This document shows positions 8,737 through 17,576 of a stretch of DNA of 64,000 bases, piece after piece. The position numbers and the translations under genes were made by a program. Location: contig NZ_CP136920.1 in the NCBI RefSeq assembly GCF_033100135.1, positions 3,653,001 to 3,717,000 on the forward strand, written 5' to 3'. The stretch is from Rubellicoccus peritrichatus. GTDB taxonomy: Bacteria; Verrucomicrobiota; Verrucomicrobiia; Opitutales; Cerasicoccaceae. Position 1 is the stretch's first letter, and every line of letters starts with the position of its first letter. The notes beneath the pieces were generated by a model. The model searched no databases. It saw only the letters and a program-made list of their open reading frames with translations, and had not been told where the DNA came from.

Positions 8737-9441
8737 ATGAAGCTACTTAAATTCTCCCTAATTCTTCTCTTCTGCTTCACGAGTCTGGCCAACAGCAGAT
8801 TACATGGCAGCGACAAGGACTTCTATTGCAACCTCTATCAAGTTGGTGACTCGCTTTTTCTGTTTGCCTATGGATCACTCAATACGGACTCCTTTGATGA
8901 TGATTCAACAAACTACGACAAGTCAGTTGATCCTTCCATCGATTTTGGAAAGAATCACTTTAAAGTGCACCTGAATGATGATAATTCAGTAACCTGCGAA
9001 CGGTATAAGAATATTGATGTTTCAAATCTTGATTTGCCTGCCGACAGTATCACGGTTACATTTGACTCAAATAGTACTTATTATACTGGACCGAGATTTT
9101 TAAGTTTCAATTTTAAGGATAGTAGCGATAAGGTAATCGTCTACGTCAAAGAATCTTATGACACTGGTGATACGATTGCTTTTGTTACTAAAACAGATGA
9201 TGCCAGCCTCAGTGATTGTGAATTGAAGACAGACGATGATGGCAATTATGAAAGCTATACCTATCATTGGAAGCAAACCGATAGCGGTGATAAGTATGAG
9301 CAACATTTTACCTTTAGTGCTCTGGATGTAGGAGCAGAAGGATCGGGTGATTATGAAGATATGATCGATTCGGTTGAGGATTATTTCGGCGACAGCGACG
9401 ATTGGAGTGACATTAAAAAAATGTTCGAAGACGCATATTAG
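8737..9441 (+). CDS. Acidic secreted protein of unknown function
   Basis: A 234-residue protein with signal peptide MKLLKFSLILLFCFTSLANS, followed by a strongly acidic mature chain full of Asp and Ser (for example DSFDDDSTNYDKS) and many aromatic residues. The start is taken as the ATG at 8737; a GTG seven codons upstream lies between the promoter boxes and is unlikely. The next gene (9466) encodes a similarly organised protein: signal peptide, an early cysteine-containing 'L-x-D-x-L-x-L' region, an acidic middle and a YAWSDAINDQ/YTYHWKQTDSG-like segment near residues 175-190. The two look like distant paralogues. The composition suggests a cation-binding or salt-adapted extracellular protein, but no function can be named. 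Confidence 0.65.
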   Translation: MKLLKFSLILLFCFTSLANSRLHGSDKDFYCNLYQVGDSLFLFAYGSLNTDSFDDDSTNYDKSVDPSIDFGKNHFKVHLNDDNSVTCERYKNIDVSNLDLPADSITVTFDSNSTYYTGPRFLSFNFKDSSDKVIVYVKESYDTGDTIAFVTKTDDASLSDCELKTDDDGNYESYTYHWKQTDSGDKYEQHFTFSALDVGAEGSGDYEDMIDSVEDYFGDSDDWSDIKKMFEDAY

Positions 9442-9465
9442 AATTAACTTTAAAAAGATAGAGCT

Positions 9466-10338
9466 ATGAAAATTTATAAATACTTTTTTGTGTCCTTATT
9501 GTTGTCGGTATTATTCAGTAAGTCAGTAACTGCGAACTGGTCTTTAGATGATGACTGTATGCTCAATATCAAACTCATAGAGTTGGATGATACGTTACTG
9601 TTATTGACCATGGCTAACTTTAACGTCGAAGAGCTTTTTGATGAAAATACTGGTGCAAACTTTACCATATCCTCGGAGCCACATTTGCAGCTTGCACCCG
9701 GTGAGTTTGAGATAGAGTTGAATGATGAAAATCGTACTGATGTTTTAATATATGATGCGGATTTTGATGCAGAGTTACCAGCAGTCACATCATCTATAGG
9801 TGTCGTCTTCGATAAGACCTATCACACCGATACATGTGCTTATTTGACTGTTTCTCTCGATGGCAAAAGTATTAGTATAATTGTTGATGATGAGTATCCT
9901 AAAGATGGGACGAAGGACATAGGCTTTCTTGCTCTGAGTAAGGATTACGACCTCAATAGCTTTGACTCCGAAATCAGCGATTTCGATGAGAAAAAAGCAT
10001 ACGCGTGGTCGGATGCAATCAACGACCAGGAATCAATCATCAATTTTAGTATCATCAGAATTCGAAACGAAGAAGAGTATAATAACTTAGTCGATGTTGT
10101 TAATGAAGTTTTCGAAGGGAGCAGAGACCTTGATGCTGTGAATGCTGCCTTGGCCGATGCTTATAACGCAGCTCCAACCAGTCAGCACTATATTAGTCAG
10201 TGGATGTATGGTGGAGGTTTCGACGGATGGGTTTATTCACATCTAAATGAAAGCTGGGCATATCCGGCCTTTGATGCCAAAGGAAATATCGCCTTTCTCT
10301 ATCTTCCTGATCAGCAGCAATGGGTATTCAATCAATAG
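9466..10338 (+). CDS. Acidic secreted protein with aromatic C-terminal motif
   Basis: A 290-residue protein with signal peptide (MKIYKYFFVSLLLSVLFSKS) and an acidic mature part related in layout to its neighbour at 8737, 24 bases upstream and probably in one operon. Unlike that neighbour it has an extra tail of about 50 residues with regularly spaced aromatic residues (QWMYGGGFDGWVYS, then ESWAYPAFD and FLYLPDQQQWVFNQ). W/Y-rich repeats of this 'W-x-Y ... W-x-Y ... h-x-x-x-x-W-x-F' form occur at the C-termini of many Verrucomicrobia secreted proteins and may form a small beta domain. No enzymatic motif was seen. A hairpin follows the stop codon. Confidence 0.65.
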   Translation: MKIYKYFFVSLLLSVLFSKSVTANWSLDDDCMLNIKLIELDDTLLLLTMANFNVEELFDENTGANFTISSEPHLQLAPGEFEIELNDENRTDVLIYDADFDAELPAVTSSIGVVFDKTYHTDTCAYLTVSLDGKSISIIVDDEYPKDGTKDIGFLALSKDYDLNSFDSEISDFDEKKAYAWSDAINDQESIINFSIIRIRNEEEYNNLVDVVNEVFEGSRDLDAVNAALADAYNAAPTSQHYISQWMYGGGFDGWVYSHLNESWAYPAFDAKGNIAFLYLPDQQQWVFNQ

Positions 10339-10350
10339 TATTTTTTGTTT

Positions 10351-10381
10351 CAACAATGCAGAGCGCTCTCATGCATTGTTG
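10351..10381. terminator. Hairpin between convergent genes
   Basis: A perfect 10-base inverted repeat (CAACAATGCA / TGCATTGTTG) with an 11-base loop lies 12 bases after the stop of the plus-strand gene. No U-run follows on either strand, so it is a possible terminator or a 3'-end stabiliser rather than a classic intrinsic terminator. Confidence 0.45.
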
Positions 10382-10471
10382 CCTTGCGTGACATCAGTTT
10401 TTGCCTCGATCTGATGAGACAGAATTCAATTAAATTGCTCTAGCAGGCAGTAAGTGCGCTAAAGACGATTT

Positions 10472-11302
10472 CTATTCCAAATCTACGCGTTCACCTTCGA
10501 CGTAAATACGGACTTTGGCTGCATTTTCCGGCTCATAATTATCTGGTGGGAATTGAAAACTGGTTACAAACATCTCCAGATCCTGGACATCGTCCTGCAT
10601 ATCGGTTCTGTCACCTTCAACGATAATTGCATAGCTGCCGCGTCTGCTGCCGTAGGTTAACATGGAGATCTCGTGATCCTCACCGGCTTTAGTCAGTGGC
10701 CCGCGAAACAGCATATGGTTCCAGTCTCTACCGGCTATTTCCACTGTTTCTTCGCCCTCCAGTTTCATGAAACTGTGACGGTCAAGAAGCTCCTGAGTCT
10801 TCATTTTGGCATACTCATGCTGATTTGTATTCCAAAGTCCGGTCTCAACACGGGCAATCGTGCGATCATTGACGGCGGCAGTGACGGGCTCACTCCAGGA
10901 AAGTATTTTCCAACCTGCCGGTACAGTGATCTCAAATGGATGTTTTTGGCCGGTCACTATCATGCGTTGTGGCAAAGTAGGGATATGGCTTAAGCGGTCC
11001 TGTAGATACTTGTCATTGGCAATACTCTTGGGTGCTTTTTTACGAGCAACATTACCAGCCTGACGGTCGCGGGCGGTTTCTTTTTCCTGGCGTTCAACGA
11101 TATCAAAACTGCCAAGGATGGAATCGTTTTTTGATTCTTTTTCCTCCTCCTTTAAGGCTGTAGAGTCAGCAGGAACGGGCTCTTCTTTCTTGGCCTTGTT
11201 CGTCAACTCAGCGACGTCGCTTTTTTGCTTAAAGACAAAGAAAAGAACCAATCCTAAGATCAACAGACCACCGGCTATTTTGTAAAAAGGATGAATTCCC
11301 AT
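10472..11302 (-). CDS. Membrane-anchored hypothetical protein, possible PsbP/DcrB-like domain
   Basis: A 276-residue protein with an N-terminal anchor helix (about residues 8-24, KIAGGLLILGLVLFFVF). A charged low-complexity linker rich in Glu and Lys follows (residues about 27-95). The C-terminal domain begins PFEITVPAGWKI and ends VTSFQFPPDNYEPE. The pattern 'F.i..P.gW......' near the start and 'h...f..s..f' at the end is typical of the DcrB/PsbP/Mog1-like fold found in bacterial envelope proteins. The role is unknown. The gene lies 73 bases beyond the end of the TolC-type gene, on the same strand, and may be a distal member of the efflux operon or separate. Confidence 0.55.
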   Translation of the reverse strand: MGIHPFYKIAGGLLILGLVLFFVFKQKSDVAELTNKAKKEEPVPADSTALKEEEKESKNDSILGSFDIVERQEKETARDRQAGNVARKKAPKSIANDKYLQDRLSHIPTLPQRMIVTGQKHPFEITVPAGWKILSWSEPVTAAVNDRTIARVETGLWNTNQHEYAKMKTQELLDRHSFMKLEGEETVEIAGRDWNHMLFRGPLTKAGEDHEISMLTYGSRRGSYAIIVEGDRTDMQDDVQDLEMFVTSFQFPPDNYEPENAAKVRIYVEGERVDLE

Positions 11303-11375
11303 ACGAATGAACTGACAACGATAGCAGGTATTAAACCGCTAGGTCAAATGTCGGTTCTACTTAGATAACTAGGGT

Positions 11376-12962
11376 CTATGGCCCACCAAAATACTCCTGC
11401 CAAAAGTCCTCTTCGGTCTCTGGTGCAACCGCCTTGGCGTTGACTGATGCGGCTGACTCCTGTGCTACTCTGGGCAATGCGCCGATCGCATGAGCTAGAT
11501 TTGCGATGGCAATGGATCGTTCTGCCTCTGACTGCACCAGATCTTGCTGTGAAGTGTCCAGATCCTGCTGGGCCGTCAGAAGGTCAAGCAGGCTGTTAAT
11601 ACCAGTTTGATAGCCGATGTTGATAGCATCATAAGCTTCTCTCTGAGCTTTGACTGCGGCCCGGGTTGCTTCCACTTCACGTATTGCGGATCGGAAAGAG
11701 AAGTAGTAGGTCCAAACCTGAGAGACCACTTCCAGTTCTTGTGATTTCAGTTCCTGGCGAGCCTGACGAGCTTGAGCCCGGATGCTTTGAATGTTGTAAA
11801 CGTTGCTGAAGCCATCAAATAAGTCCCATTCCAAAGCAATGAAAGCTTCATAGTCCTGTATGTCGCTGAAGCCCGGTGAGTCGGATATGTAATTGGACGC
11901 TGTAACGCCTGCAGAAAGTTCAGGCCAGAGCGCACTTCGAGCCGCATCCAGATTGGCGTCTGCTTCGCGGACTGAAGCATAGGCAGAGAGGACGGCGGGT
12001 CTGTTTTCAAGTGCCACTGCCAGCATTTTGCTGACATCCGAATCAATGCCTTCAAAAGAAGGAGGCTCGGCAGGTGGAACAATCTCCAAATAGGCTCCGA
12101 CTTGAATACCCAGTACGTTGGCGAGATTGGCCCTGGCTTCTTCAATATTGGCAATGTCCTGCTGTTGCTGTGCCTCTGCGCTTTTCACGTTGGCGAGGGA
12201 ACGAAGGGCGTCTTGTTTGGTGCCTAAGCCGGATTTCAGTTTTTTCCGCGCTGCCTCATACGTTGCTTCAGAATTGGCCAGCAGTGCCTCCGTGGCTTCA
12301 AGGGTTGCGTTGGCTGCGTTGAGGTTGAAGTAAGCAGTGATGACATCGAGAACGACATCCTGATAGGTTTGATTGTAATCAAAATTTGCAGCGTATAGCG
12401 CTTCACGGGCAGCATCAGCCAGTGCTTCTCGCTCCCCGAAGTTGAAAAGCAGCCAGGTGACATCAAGGCTGGGTCCATAAAAAGTTCTGTAGAATTCTGA
12501 GTTGGCTAAAAATTGATTTTTGAGCCTTTCGCGAGTGAGGGTGCCATTCAGTGTTACGGACGGGTAGTAATCGCTAAGGCTATCTCCGTACTGTGCTGCA
12601 ACTGATTTGGCGGCAAACCAGGAAGTGCGTGTTGTTGGATTATTTTCCAAAGCGATATCAACTAAAATAGGCAGGCTGAGGGCTCCCATTCCCACTAGAG
12701 CGCTTGCCGTGTGTGTTGTGGTACCCGTGCGTGTTCCTTCACCCAATTGGCCATCTGGCTTTTTTAGTGCTTTCGCTGGTGGTTTCCAAAGTTCGGTTGG
12801 GCGACTGGCGACTTCCTTGTCTATATTGACGCAAGAGGCCAGTAATAGGCACAGGGTGAGAGGCAGAAAATGTCGCAGGGCTCTGTAAGAAGATGCTCCT
12901 CGCCTGAGGTTGTTATTACCTGGATGTGGCGTGAGTGATTGATTTTGGAGCGATGTCTTCAT
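11376..12962 (-). CDS. TolC/OprM-type outer membrane efflux lipoprotein
   Basis: A 528-residue outer membrane factor, the channel of a tripartite RND pump. A lipoprotein signal ends at LLLASC, as in OprM/NodT proteins. The mature chain shows the two internal repeats of the OEP family, with IALENNPTTRTSWFAAKS at the start of the first and VALENRPAVLSAYASVREAD at the start of the second. Long Ala/Glu/Gln-rich coiled-coil helices and the closing ERSIAIANLAHAIGALP are also present. The ATG at 12962 was chosen because it lies 25 bases after the pump gene's stop codon and gives a usable signal peptide; a longer frame would overlap the pump gene. Confidence 0.9.
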   Translation of the reverse strand: MKTSLQNQSLTPHPGNNNLRRGASSYRALRHFLPLTLCLLLASCVNIDKEVASRPTELWKPPAKALKKPDGQLGEGTRTGTTTHTASALVGMGALSLPILVDIALENNPTTRTSWFAAKSVAAQYGDSLSDYYPSVTLNGTLTRERLKNQFLANSEFYRTFYGPSLDVTWLLFNFGEREALADAAREALYAANFDYNQTYQDVVLDVITAYFNLNAANATLEATEALLANSEATYEAARKKLKSGLGTKQDALRSLANVKSAEAQQQQDIANIEEARANLANVLGIQVGAYLEIVPPAEPPSFEGIDSDVSKMLAVALENRPAVLSAYASVREADANLDAARSALWPELSAGVTASNYISDSPGFSDIQDYEAFIALEWDLFDGFSNVYNIQSIRAQARQARQELKSQELEVVSQVWTYYFSFRSAIREVEATRAAVKAQREAYDAINIGYQTGINSLLDLLTAQQDLDTSQQDLVQSEAERSIAIANLAHAIGALPRVAQESAASVNAKAVAPETEEDFWQEYFGGP

Positions 12963-12987
12963 GCTGGATTTTGAATGCTTCTTATCA

Positions 12988-15900
12988 TTATTTCGTTCTT
13001 TCGCCACGCGCAAAAAACGGAATTCGATCCATAACTTTGGTTTGGAATGCCTCAAAGTAGAGGAATAGGGCAGGGGTTACGTAAAGGGTGATGAGCTGGG
13101 AAACAATCAATCCGCCTACGATGCAGGAACCAAGCGGCTTGCGGCTTTCAGCGTCAGCACCGAGTCCGACAGCGATTGGAACGGCACCAAGCAAGGCGGC
13201 GATCGTAGTCATCATGATCGGACGAAAACGTTCGAGACACGCTTCGTGGACTGCATCACGGGGGCTTTTGCCTCCTTCTTGAAGCATGATGGTGAAGTCG
13301 ATCATCATGATGCCATTTTTCTTCACGATACCCATGAGCATGAACATCCCAATCATGGCGTAAAGCGAAAGATCCTGACCAAGGATGAGGAGGGTGAAGA
13401 GTCCGCCAACAATCGCAACTGGCAGGGCTGAAAGCACTGTGATCGGATGGATGTAACTCTCGTAAAGAATCCCCAGAATCAGATACATCACAAAAATCGC
13501 CACGATCGCCATGACGAACATGCTCTTGACAGTTTGCTCAAAGATGAGGGCCTGGCCTTGCATCTGTTTGATCACCTGTTCCGGCACTAGCTTGTCGGCT
13601 TGCTGGGCAACAAACTGGTTGGCATCTCCAATGGCGACGCCTGGCGCAGTGTCGTAGAAAATCGTGACCGCACTGAAGTTATCGATATGATTCACAGACA
13701 ATGGGCCCACGTCGTACTCCCATTCCGAAATAGTGTCAAAAGCGACCAGATCGTTGCCCGTTGTGCTCATTGAGTCGTTAACATAGAGCGGGCTTTGATT
13801 CATCTGGGAAGCAAAGTAAAGCGTTTCCAGATCATCTGGGGAGGTACGAAATTCCGGTGCGGCCTCAACAATCACTTCATACTGAAGGAATGGTGATTTG
13901 ATGAGATAATTGTAATTCAATGAATAAGCGTTCTTCAATAGTGTGGCGTAGTTCGTAGCCGTAATTCCATAAGCCGAGGCCATATCACGGTTCAGGTTCA
14001 TGGTCAGCTGCGGTTTATTGAGAAACAGGTCAGACGATACAGTGGCAAACAGTCCGCTTTGCTGCATCGCTTTAACCAGTTCCTGCGAGGACTTATAGAT
14101 CTGGTCTGTATCAAGCCCGGAAAGGGAATAGGCGTAGTTACCTTGATTGGTTGAGATGGCTCCCGGACTTATTTGTAATGTCGGCTGAGGTCGAATAAGT
14201 GGCCAGATACCGGGTACTTCTGACATTTGTGCGACGAGCTCGTTGTTGACTTCCTGGATTGGTTTGCGCTCATTTTCCGGTTTGAGAGCAATGAAAACGA
14301 GGGCAAAGTTACTCTGAATAAAACTACCAACCCCACTAACGCTGACAAAGTTTTCTACCGCTGGATTTGCTTTGATGATTTTGTGAATCTCCTTCTGGTA
14401 TTCCTGCATTTGCTTGGGAGAGGCACCTGTGTCTGCGACAAAAACACCTTGAATGAATCCGCTGTCTCCAGTCGGAATAAAAGTCTTTGGCACTAGCTTC
14501 ATGAACCAGACTACGCCTACCATGCAGAGAATCCAGGTTAAGGCAGAAACCCAGCGATGTTTCAGGAAAAAACTGAGGGATGGGCCGTACCAGCCAAGGC
14601 ACCACTTCTCAAGGCCGGCTGCGAGTTTTTCGAGTTTGGTTTTATCATCCGGCTTACGCTCAGTCAGCGCACGGGCACACATCATTGGTGTGAGTGACAG
14701 CGAAACCATGCCTGAGACGATGATGGCGACGGTGATGGTGACTCCGAGTTCACGAAACATTCTTCCCATCAAGCCAGCCATGAAGACTAGGGGCATGAAG
14801 ACCGCAGCCAGAGACAGCGTCATCGAAAGAATGGTGAAGCTGATTTCCTTGGCGCCATTCATCGCGGCGACGACAGGAGACTCGCCATAGTCTTCCATCC
14901 GGCGAACCATATTTTCCAGGAAGACCACTGCGTCATCGACGAGGAAGCCTATGGATAAGGTCAGCGCCATGAGTGACAGATTATCGAGGCTGTAACCCAA
15001 CAGATGCATGACCACAAAGGTCAGCAGTAGAGACATGGGCAATGCGATGGCTGGAATGATCGTCTCTCTGGCGCGGCCAAGGAAGAGAAAGATGACCATA
15101 CAGACCAGAACAAAGGCGATCAGCAGGGTGACCTGCACATCGTCAACACTGGCCACAATTGAGACGGCTTGACTGTAAATGGGGATGATTTCAATTGCTG
15201 CCGGAATCTGCTCCTTGAGCTCTGGCAACATGGCAGTGATATCTTTTGCTATCTGAACGGTATTGCCGCCGTTTGCTTTCTGGATGGCAAGCACGATGCC
15301 GACCGAATCATCGGGAATGCCTTCGGCCCAGAAATCCATCGAGAAATCTTCATTGTTGATCGAGTCAATGGCCTCGCCGATGTCTTTGAGGTAGATCGGA
15401 CGTCCGTTCTTCACCGCAATGATCAATTCGTTGTATTGATCAGCTTTGTCCAGTTGAGTATTAGGATCGAGCGTGAGGCGGAGGGTATTTCCCTTCAGTT
15501 CGCCTGCACCAAGCGAATTGGTTCCGTCCTGAATGGCGGTCACGATGTCCTCGAAGGTAAGGCCGAGGTTGTAAAGTTTGTTTGGATTAATCTGGATCGC
15601 GACGGCAAATGGTGCTCCATAAACGTCCACTTCGGATACGCCGTTGACCATGTTGAGCCGTTGTGCAACGGAGGTGAAAGCATAATTGTATAGCTCACCC
15701 TCGGTCATCGAGGTACTGGCGAGTCCCAGGTAGTAAATGGGCTTTTGACTGGGATTGACCTCCTTGTAGGTCGGTGGACTTGGCAGGTCTTGTGGTAGAT
15801 TTCCCGTCGCTCGCTGGATCGCTGCCTGGACTCCCGTTGCCGCAGCGGTAATGTCCGTTTCCAGGGTGAACTGCAGGATGATATTCGAGTTCCCCAGCGT

Positions 15901-16152
15901 ATTGGACGATGTCACCATGGCCAGCCCGTCGATCTGCATGAACTGCTGTTCAAGCGGGGAGGCGCAATTCGCGGCCATGATGTTGGGGTTCGCTCCCGGG
16001 TAATTGACTGTTACCTGGATAACCGGATAGCTGACGTTCGGCAGGTCGCTGACAGGAAGCTGAAAATACGAGAAGACACCAAAGATCGCTACTGACAGTG
16101 CCAGTAGGATGGTCATGACCGGGCGCTTGATAAAGGGAGCTGACAGGCTCAT
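12988..16152 (-). CDS. RND multidrug efflux pump, HAE1 family (AcrB/MdtBC-like)
   Basis: A 1054-residue inner membrane proton antiporter that exports drugs or other amphiphiles through the TolC-type partner. The N-terminal signature FIKRPVMTILLALSVAIFG, the PNVSYPVIQV strand, the G-rich YPGANP segment and the TM4 proton-relay pair D406-D407 in IGFLVDDAVVFLEN are all present, as is a second transmembrane half ending in GLIVSQLITLYVTPALF. The length matches full-size pumps. It is most like the MdtB/MdtC subgroup by its N-terminus, but the substrate is unknown. It lies 18 bases after the adaptor gene and 25 before the channel gene. Confidence 0.95.
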   Translation of the reverse strand: MSLSAPFIKRPVMTILLALSVAIFGVFSYFQLPVSDLPNVSYPVIQVTVNYPGANPNIMAANCASPLEQQFMQIDGLAMVTSSNTLGNSNIILQFTLETDITAAATGVQAAIQRATGNLPQDLPSPPTYKEVNPSQKPIYYLGLASTSMTEGELYNYAFTSVAQRLNMVNGVSEVDVYGAPFAVAIQINPNKLYNLGLTFEDIVTAIQDGTNSLGAGELKGNTLRLTLDPNTQLDKADQYNELIIAVKNGRPIYLKDIGEAIDSINNEDFSMDFWAEGIPDDSVGIVLAIQKANGGNTVQIAKDITAMLPELKEQIPAAIEIIPIYSQAVSIVASVDDVQVTLLIAFVLVCMVIFLFLGRARETIIPAIALPMSLLLTFVVMHLLGYSLDNLSLMALTLSIGFLVDDAVVFLENMVRRMEDYGESPVVAAMNGAKEISFTILSMTLSLAAVFMPLVFMAGLMGRMFRELGVTITVAIIVSGMVSLSLTPMMCARALTERKPDDKTKLEKLAAGLEKWCLGWYGPSLSFFLKHRWVSALTWILCMVGVVWFMKLVPKTFIPTGDSGFIQGVFVADTGASPKQMQEYQKEIHKIIKANPAVENFVSVSGVGSFIQSNFALVFIALKPENERKPIQEVNNELVAQMSEVPGIWPLIRPQPTLQISPGAISTNQGNYAYSLSGLDTDQIYKSSQELVKAMQQSGLFATVSSDLFLNKPQLTMNLNRDMASAYGITATNYATLLKNAYSLNYNYLIKSPFLQYEVIVEAAPEFRTSPDDLETLYFASQMNQSPLYVNDSMSTTGNDLVAFDTISEWEYDVGPLSVNHIDNFSAVTIFYDTAPGVAIGDANQFVAQQADKLVPEQVIKQMQGQALIFEQTVKSMFVMAIVAIFVMYLILGILYESYIHPITVLSALPVAIVGGLFTLLILGQDLSLYAMIGMFMLMGIVKKNGIMMIDFTIMLQEGGKSPRDAVHEACLERFRPIMMTTIAALLGAVPIAVGLGADAESRKPLGSCIVGGLIVSQLITLYVTPALFLYFEAFQTKVMDRIPFFARGERTK

Positions 16153-16170
16153 GGTTTCAGGCAGCCGGAG

Positions 16171-17442
16171 TTAAGAACCTTGTTTCGAATCCGTTTTACC
16201 GGAATCAGAAGAGGTCGAAGTGGTTGAACTAGTGGTCGCAGCTGAGGTTGCTTTGCCGTCGAGCTTGGTGATTTTAACCTTGGAGCCGGTGCGGATCATC
16301 AATTGACCGTCGGTTACGACTTTGTCGCCTTTTTTTACTCCCTTATAAATCACGACATTACCGTCATCCTGTTTTTGTCCAACCGTTACGCTGGTTTGCG
16401 TTACAGTATTACCATCACCGATGACAAACACGAACTGTCCGCTTTGCCCTGTCGACACTGCTGCAGAAGGAACCAGGACCGAGTCTTTTAACTCTTTTAA
16501 AAAGACTCGGACGGAGACCGGTTGGTTGGGCCAGAAGAATCCATCCGGATTTTTCATGGTGGCGCGCAGATTCACGGTGCCGGTTTGATCGCTCACCTCA
16601 TTACCAAGAATGGTCATTGGCGCTTCTCGTGACTTAGAAGGGTCTGACAAATAAGCTGCCCGAATATTAAGCGATTGATTAGCTTCATCGAAATACTTTC
16701 GCAACTCGGCAAATTTTGGCACTGGAAGAATGAAATCAATATACATTGGGTCCATCTTCTGAACCGTCGTCAGTGTCGTGCCGTCCATCCCGGTAACGAT
16801 ATTGCCAACGTTGACGTTGTAGATGCCAACCATCCCGTTGATGGGCGAAATAATATCGGTGTAACCCAGATTGACTTCGGCAGAGAGGACTTGACCGCGC
16901 GCGGTTTCGATCGCAGCCAGGTTTTCCTTTACTGTAGCCTGCATCGCCTGAAAGTCCTGTTCACTGATCAACTTCTGTGGAACCAGAGAGCGGTTTCGGT
17001 CCACATTGAGTTGATTGATTTCCAGCTCTGCTTCGGCTTGGGCAAGGCTGCCTTTCGCTTCCAGTAGCGATGCTTCGTATGGAGGTTTATATATTTCGAA
17101 AAGGAGATCGCCTTTTTGAACCATGCTTCCCTGAGTAAATGGGGAAGTCATGATCTGCCCTGAAACTTGCGAAGAAATATCGACTGATTCAGAGGCCACA
17201 GCCATCCCAAGCGTATCGTAAAAGAGCTCTACGTTCTTGGCTGTTGCTGTGGCAGCAGTGACCGGTTGTGCTGATGGCGTTTTCTTCGTCGTAGTCTCTT
17301 TTTTTCCACAGCCGGCAAGGAGTCCCAAAACGAGGAGTATCATTCCAGGAATGCAATAGTAGCGTGTTTGTGAAAGAGACCAGGAACGGGCTATTTTTGT
17401 GAGTAGCATGTTTCCAAATTGGTCCGGTGATGATTTTAGCAT
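16171..17442 (-). CDS. RND efflux periplasmic adaptor (membrane fusion protein)
   Basis: A 423-residue HlyD/AcrA-family adaptor, first gene of the pump operon. A lipoprotein signal ends in LGLLAGC. The mature chain shows the biotinyl-lipoyl half (SGQIMTSPFTQGSMVQKGDLLFEI), an alpha-helical hairpin (AKGSLAQAEAELEINQLNVD region), the second lipoyl half (VNLGYTDIISPINGMVG), a beta barrel and a membrane-proximal domain ending VVTDGQLMIRTGSKV. A Thr/Ser-rich tail follows. Two starts are possible: 17442, or the internal ATG at 17409, which has GGA five bases upstream and a cleaner signal peptide. Confidence 0.93.
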   Translation of the reverse strand: MLKSSPDQFGNMLLTKIARSWSLSQTRYYCIPGMILLVLGLLAGCGKKETTTKKTPSAQPVTAATATAKNVELFYDTLGMAVASESVDISSQVSGQIMTSPFTQGSMVQKGDLLFEIYKPPYEASLLEAKGSLAQAEAELEINQLNVDRNRSLVPQKLISEQDFQAMQATVKENLAAIETARGQVLSAEVNLGYTDIISPINGMVGIYNVNVGNIVTGMDGTTLTTVQKMDPMYIDFILPVPKFAELRKYFDEANQSLNIRAAYLSDPSKSREAPMTILGNEVSDQTGTVNLRATMKNPDGFFWPNQPVSVRVFLKELKDSVLVPSAAVSTGQSGQFVFVIGDGNTVTQTSVTVGQKQDDGNVVIYKGVKKGDKVVTDGQLMIRTGSKVKITKLDGKATSAATTSSTTSTSSDSGKTDSKQGS

Positions 17443-17482
17443 GTTCGATGCCTGTCAACACGTCGTTTCAATTGATTGTCGG

Positions 17483-17546
17483 GTAGGGCACAGTCTCCAG
17501 ACAAGCCGCCGGTTCATGGCCGGCTTGCCTGTCGACTGCTTCCTGC
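17483..17546. repeat. Degenerate copy of the CAGTCTCCAGACAAG palindromic repeat
   Basis: The left arm GTAGGGCACAGTCTCCAGAC continues to AAGCCG, while the right arm (17521-17546) begins CGGCTTGCCTGTC and is clearly diverged. This is the most decayed of five copies in the window. It sits between the adaptor gene and the SDR gene. Confidence 0.7.
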
Positions 17547-17576
17547 TTGCTACTGACGAACGTCCCGTTTGGGCCT

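Noticed and set aside
15169-15693. A 174-codon plus-strand open frame opposite the RND pump gene
   Set aside because: Antisense to well-conserved pump sequence, with no motif of its own.
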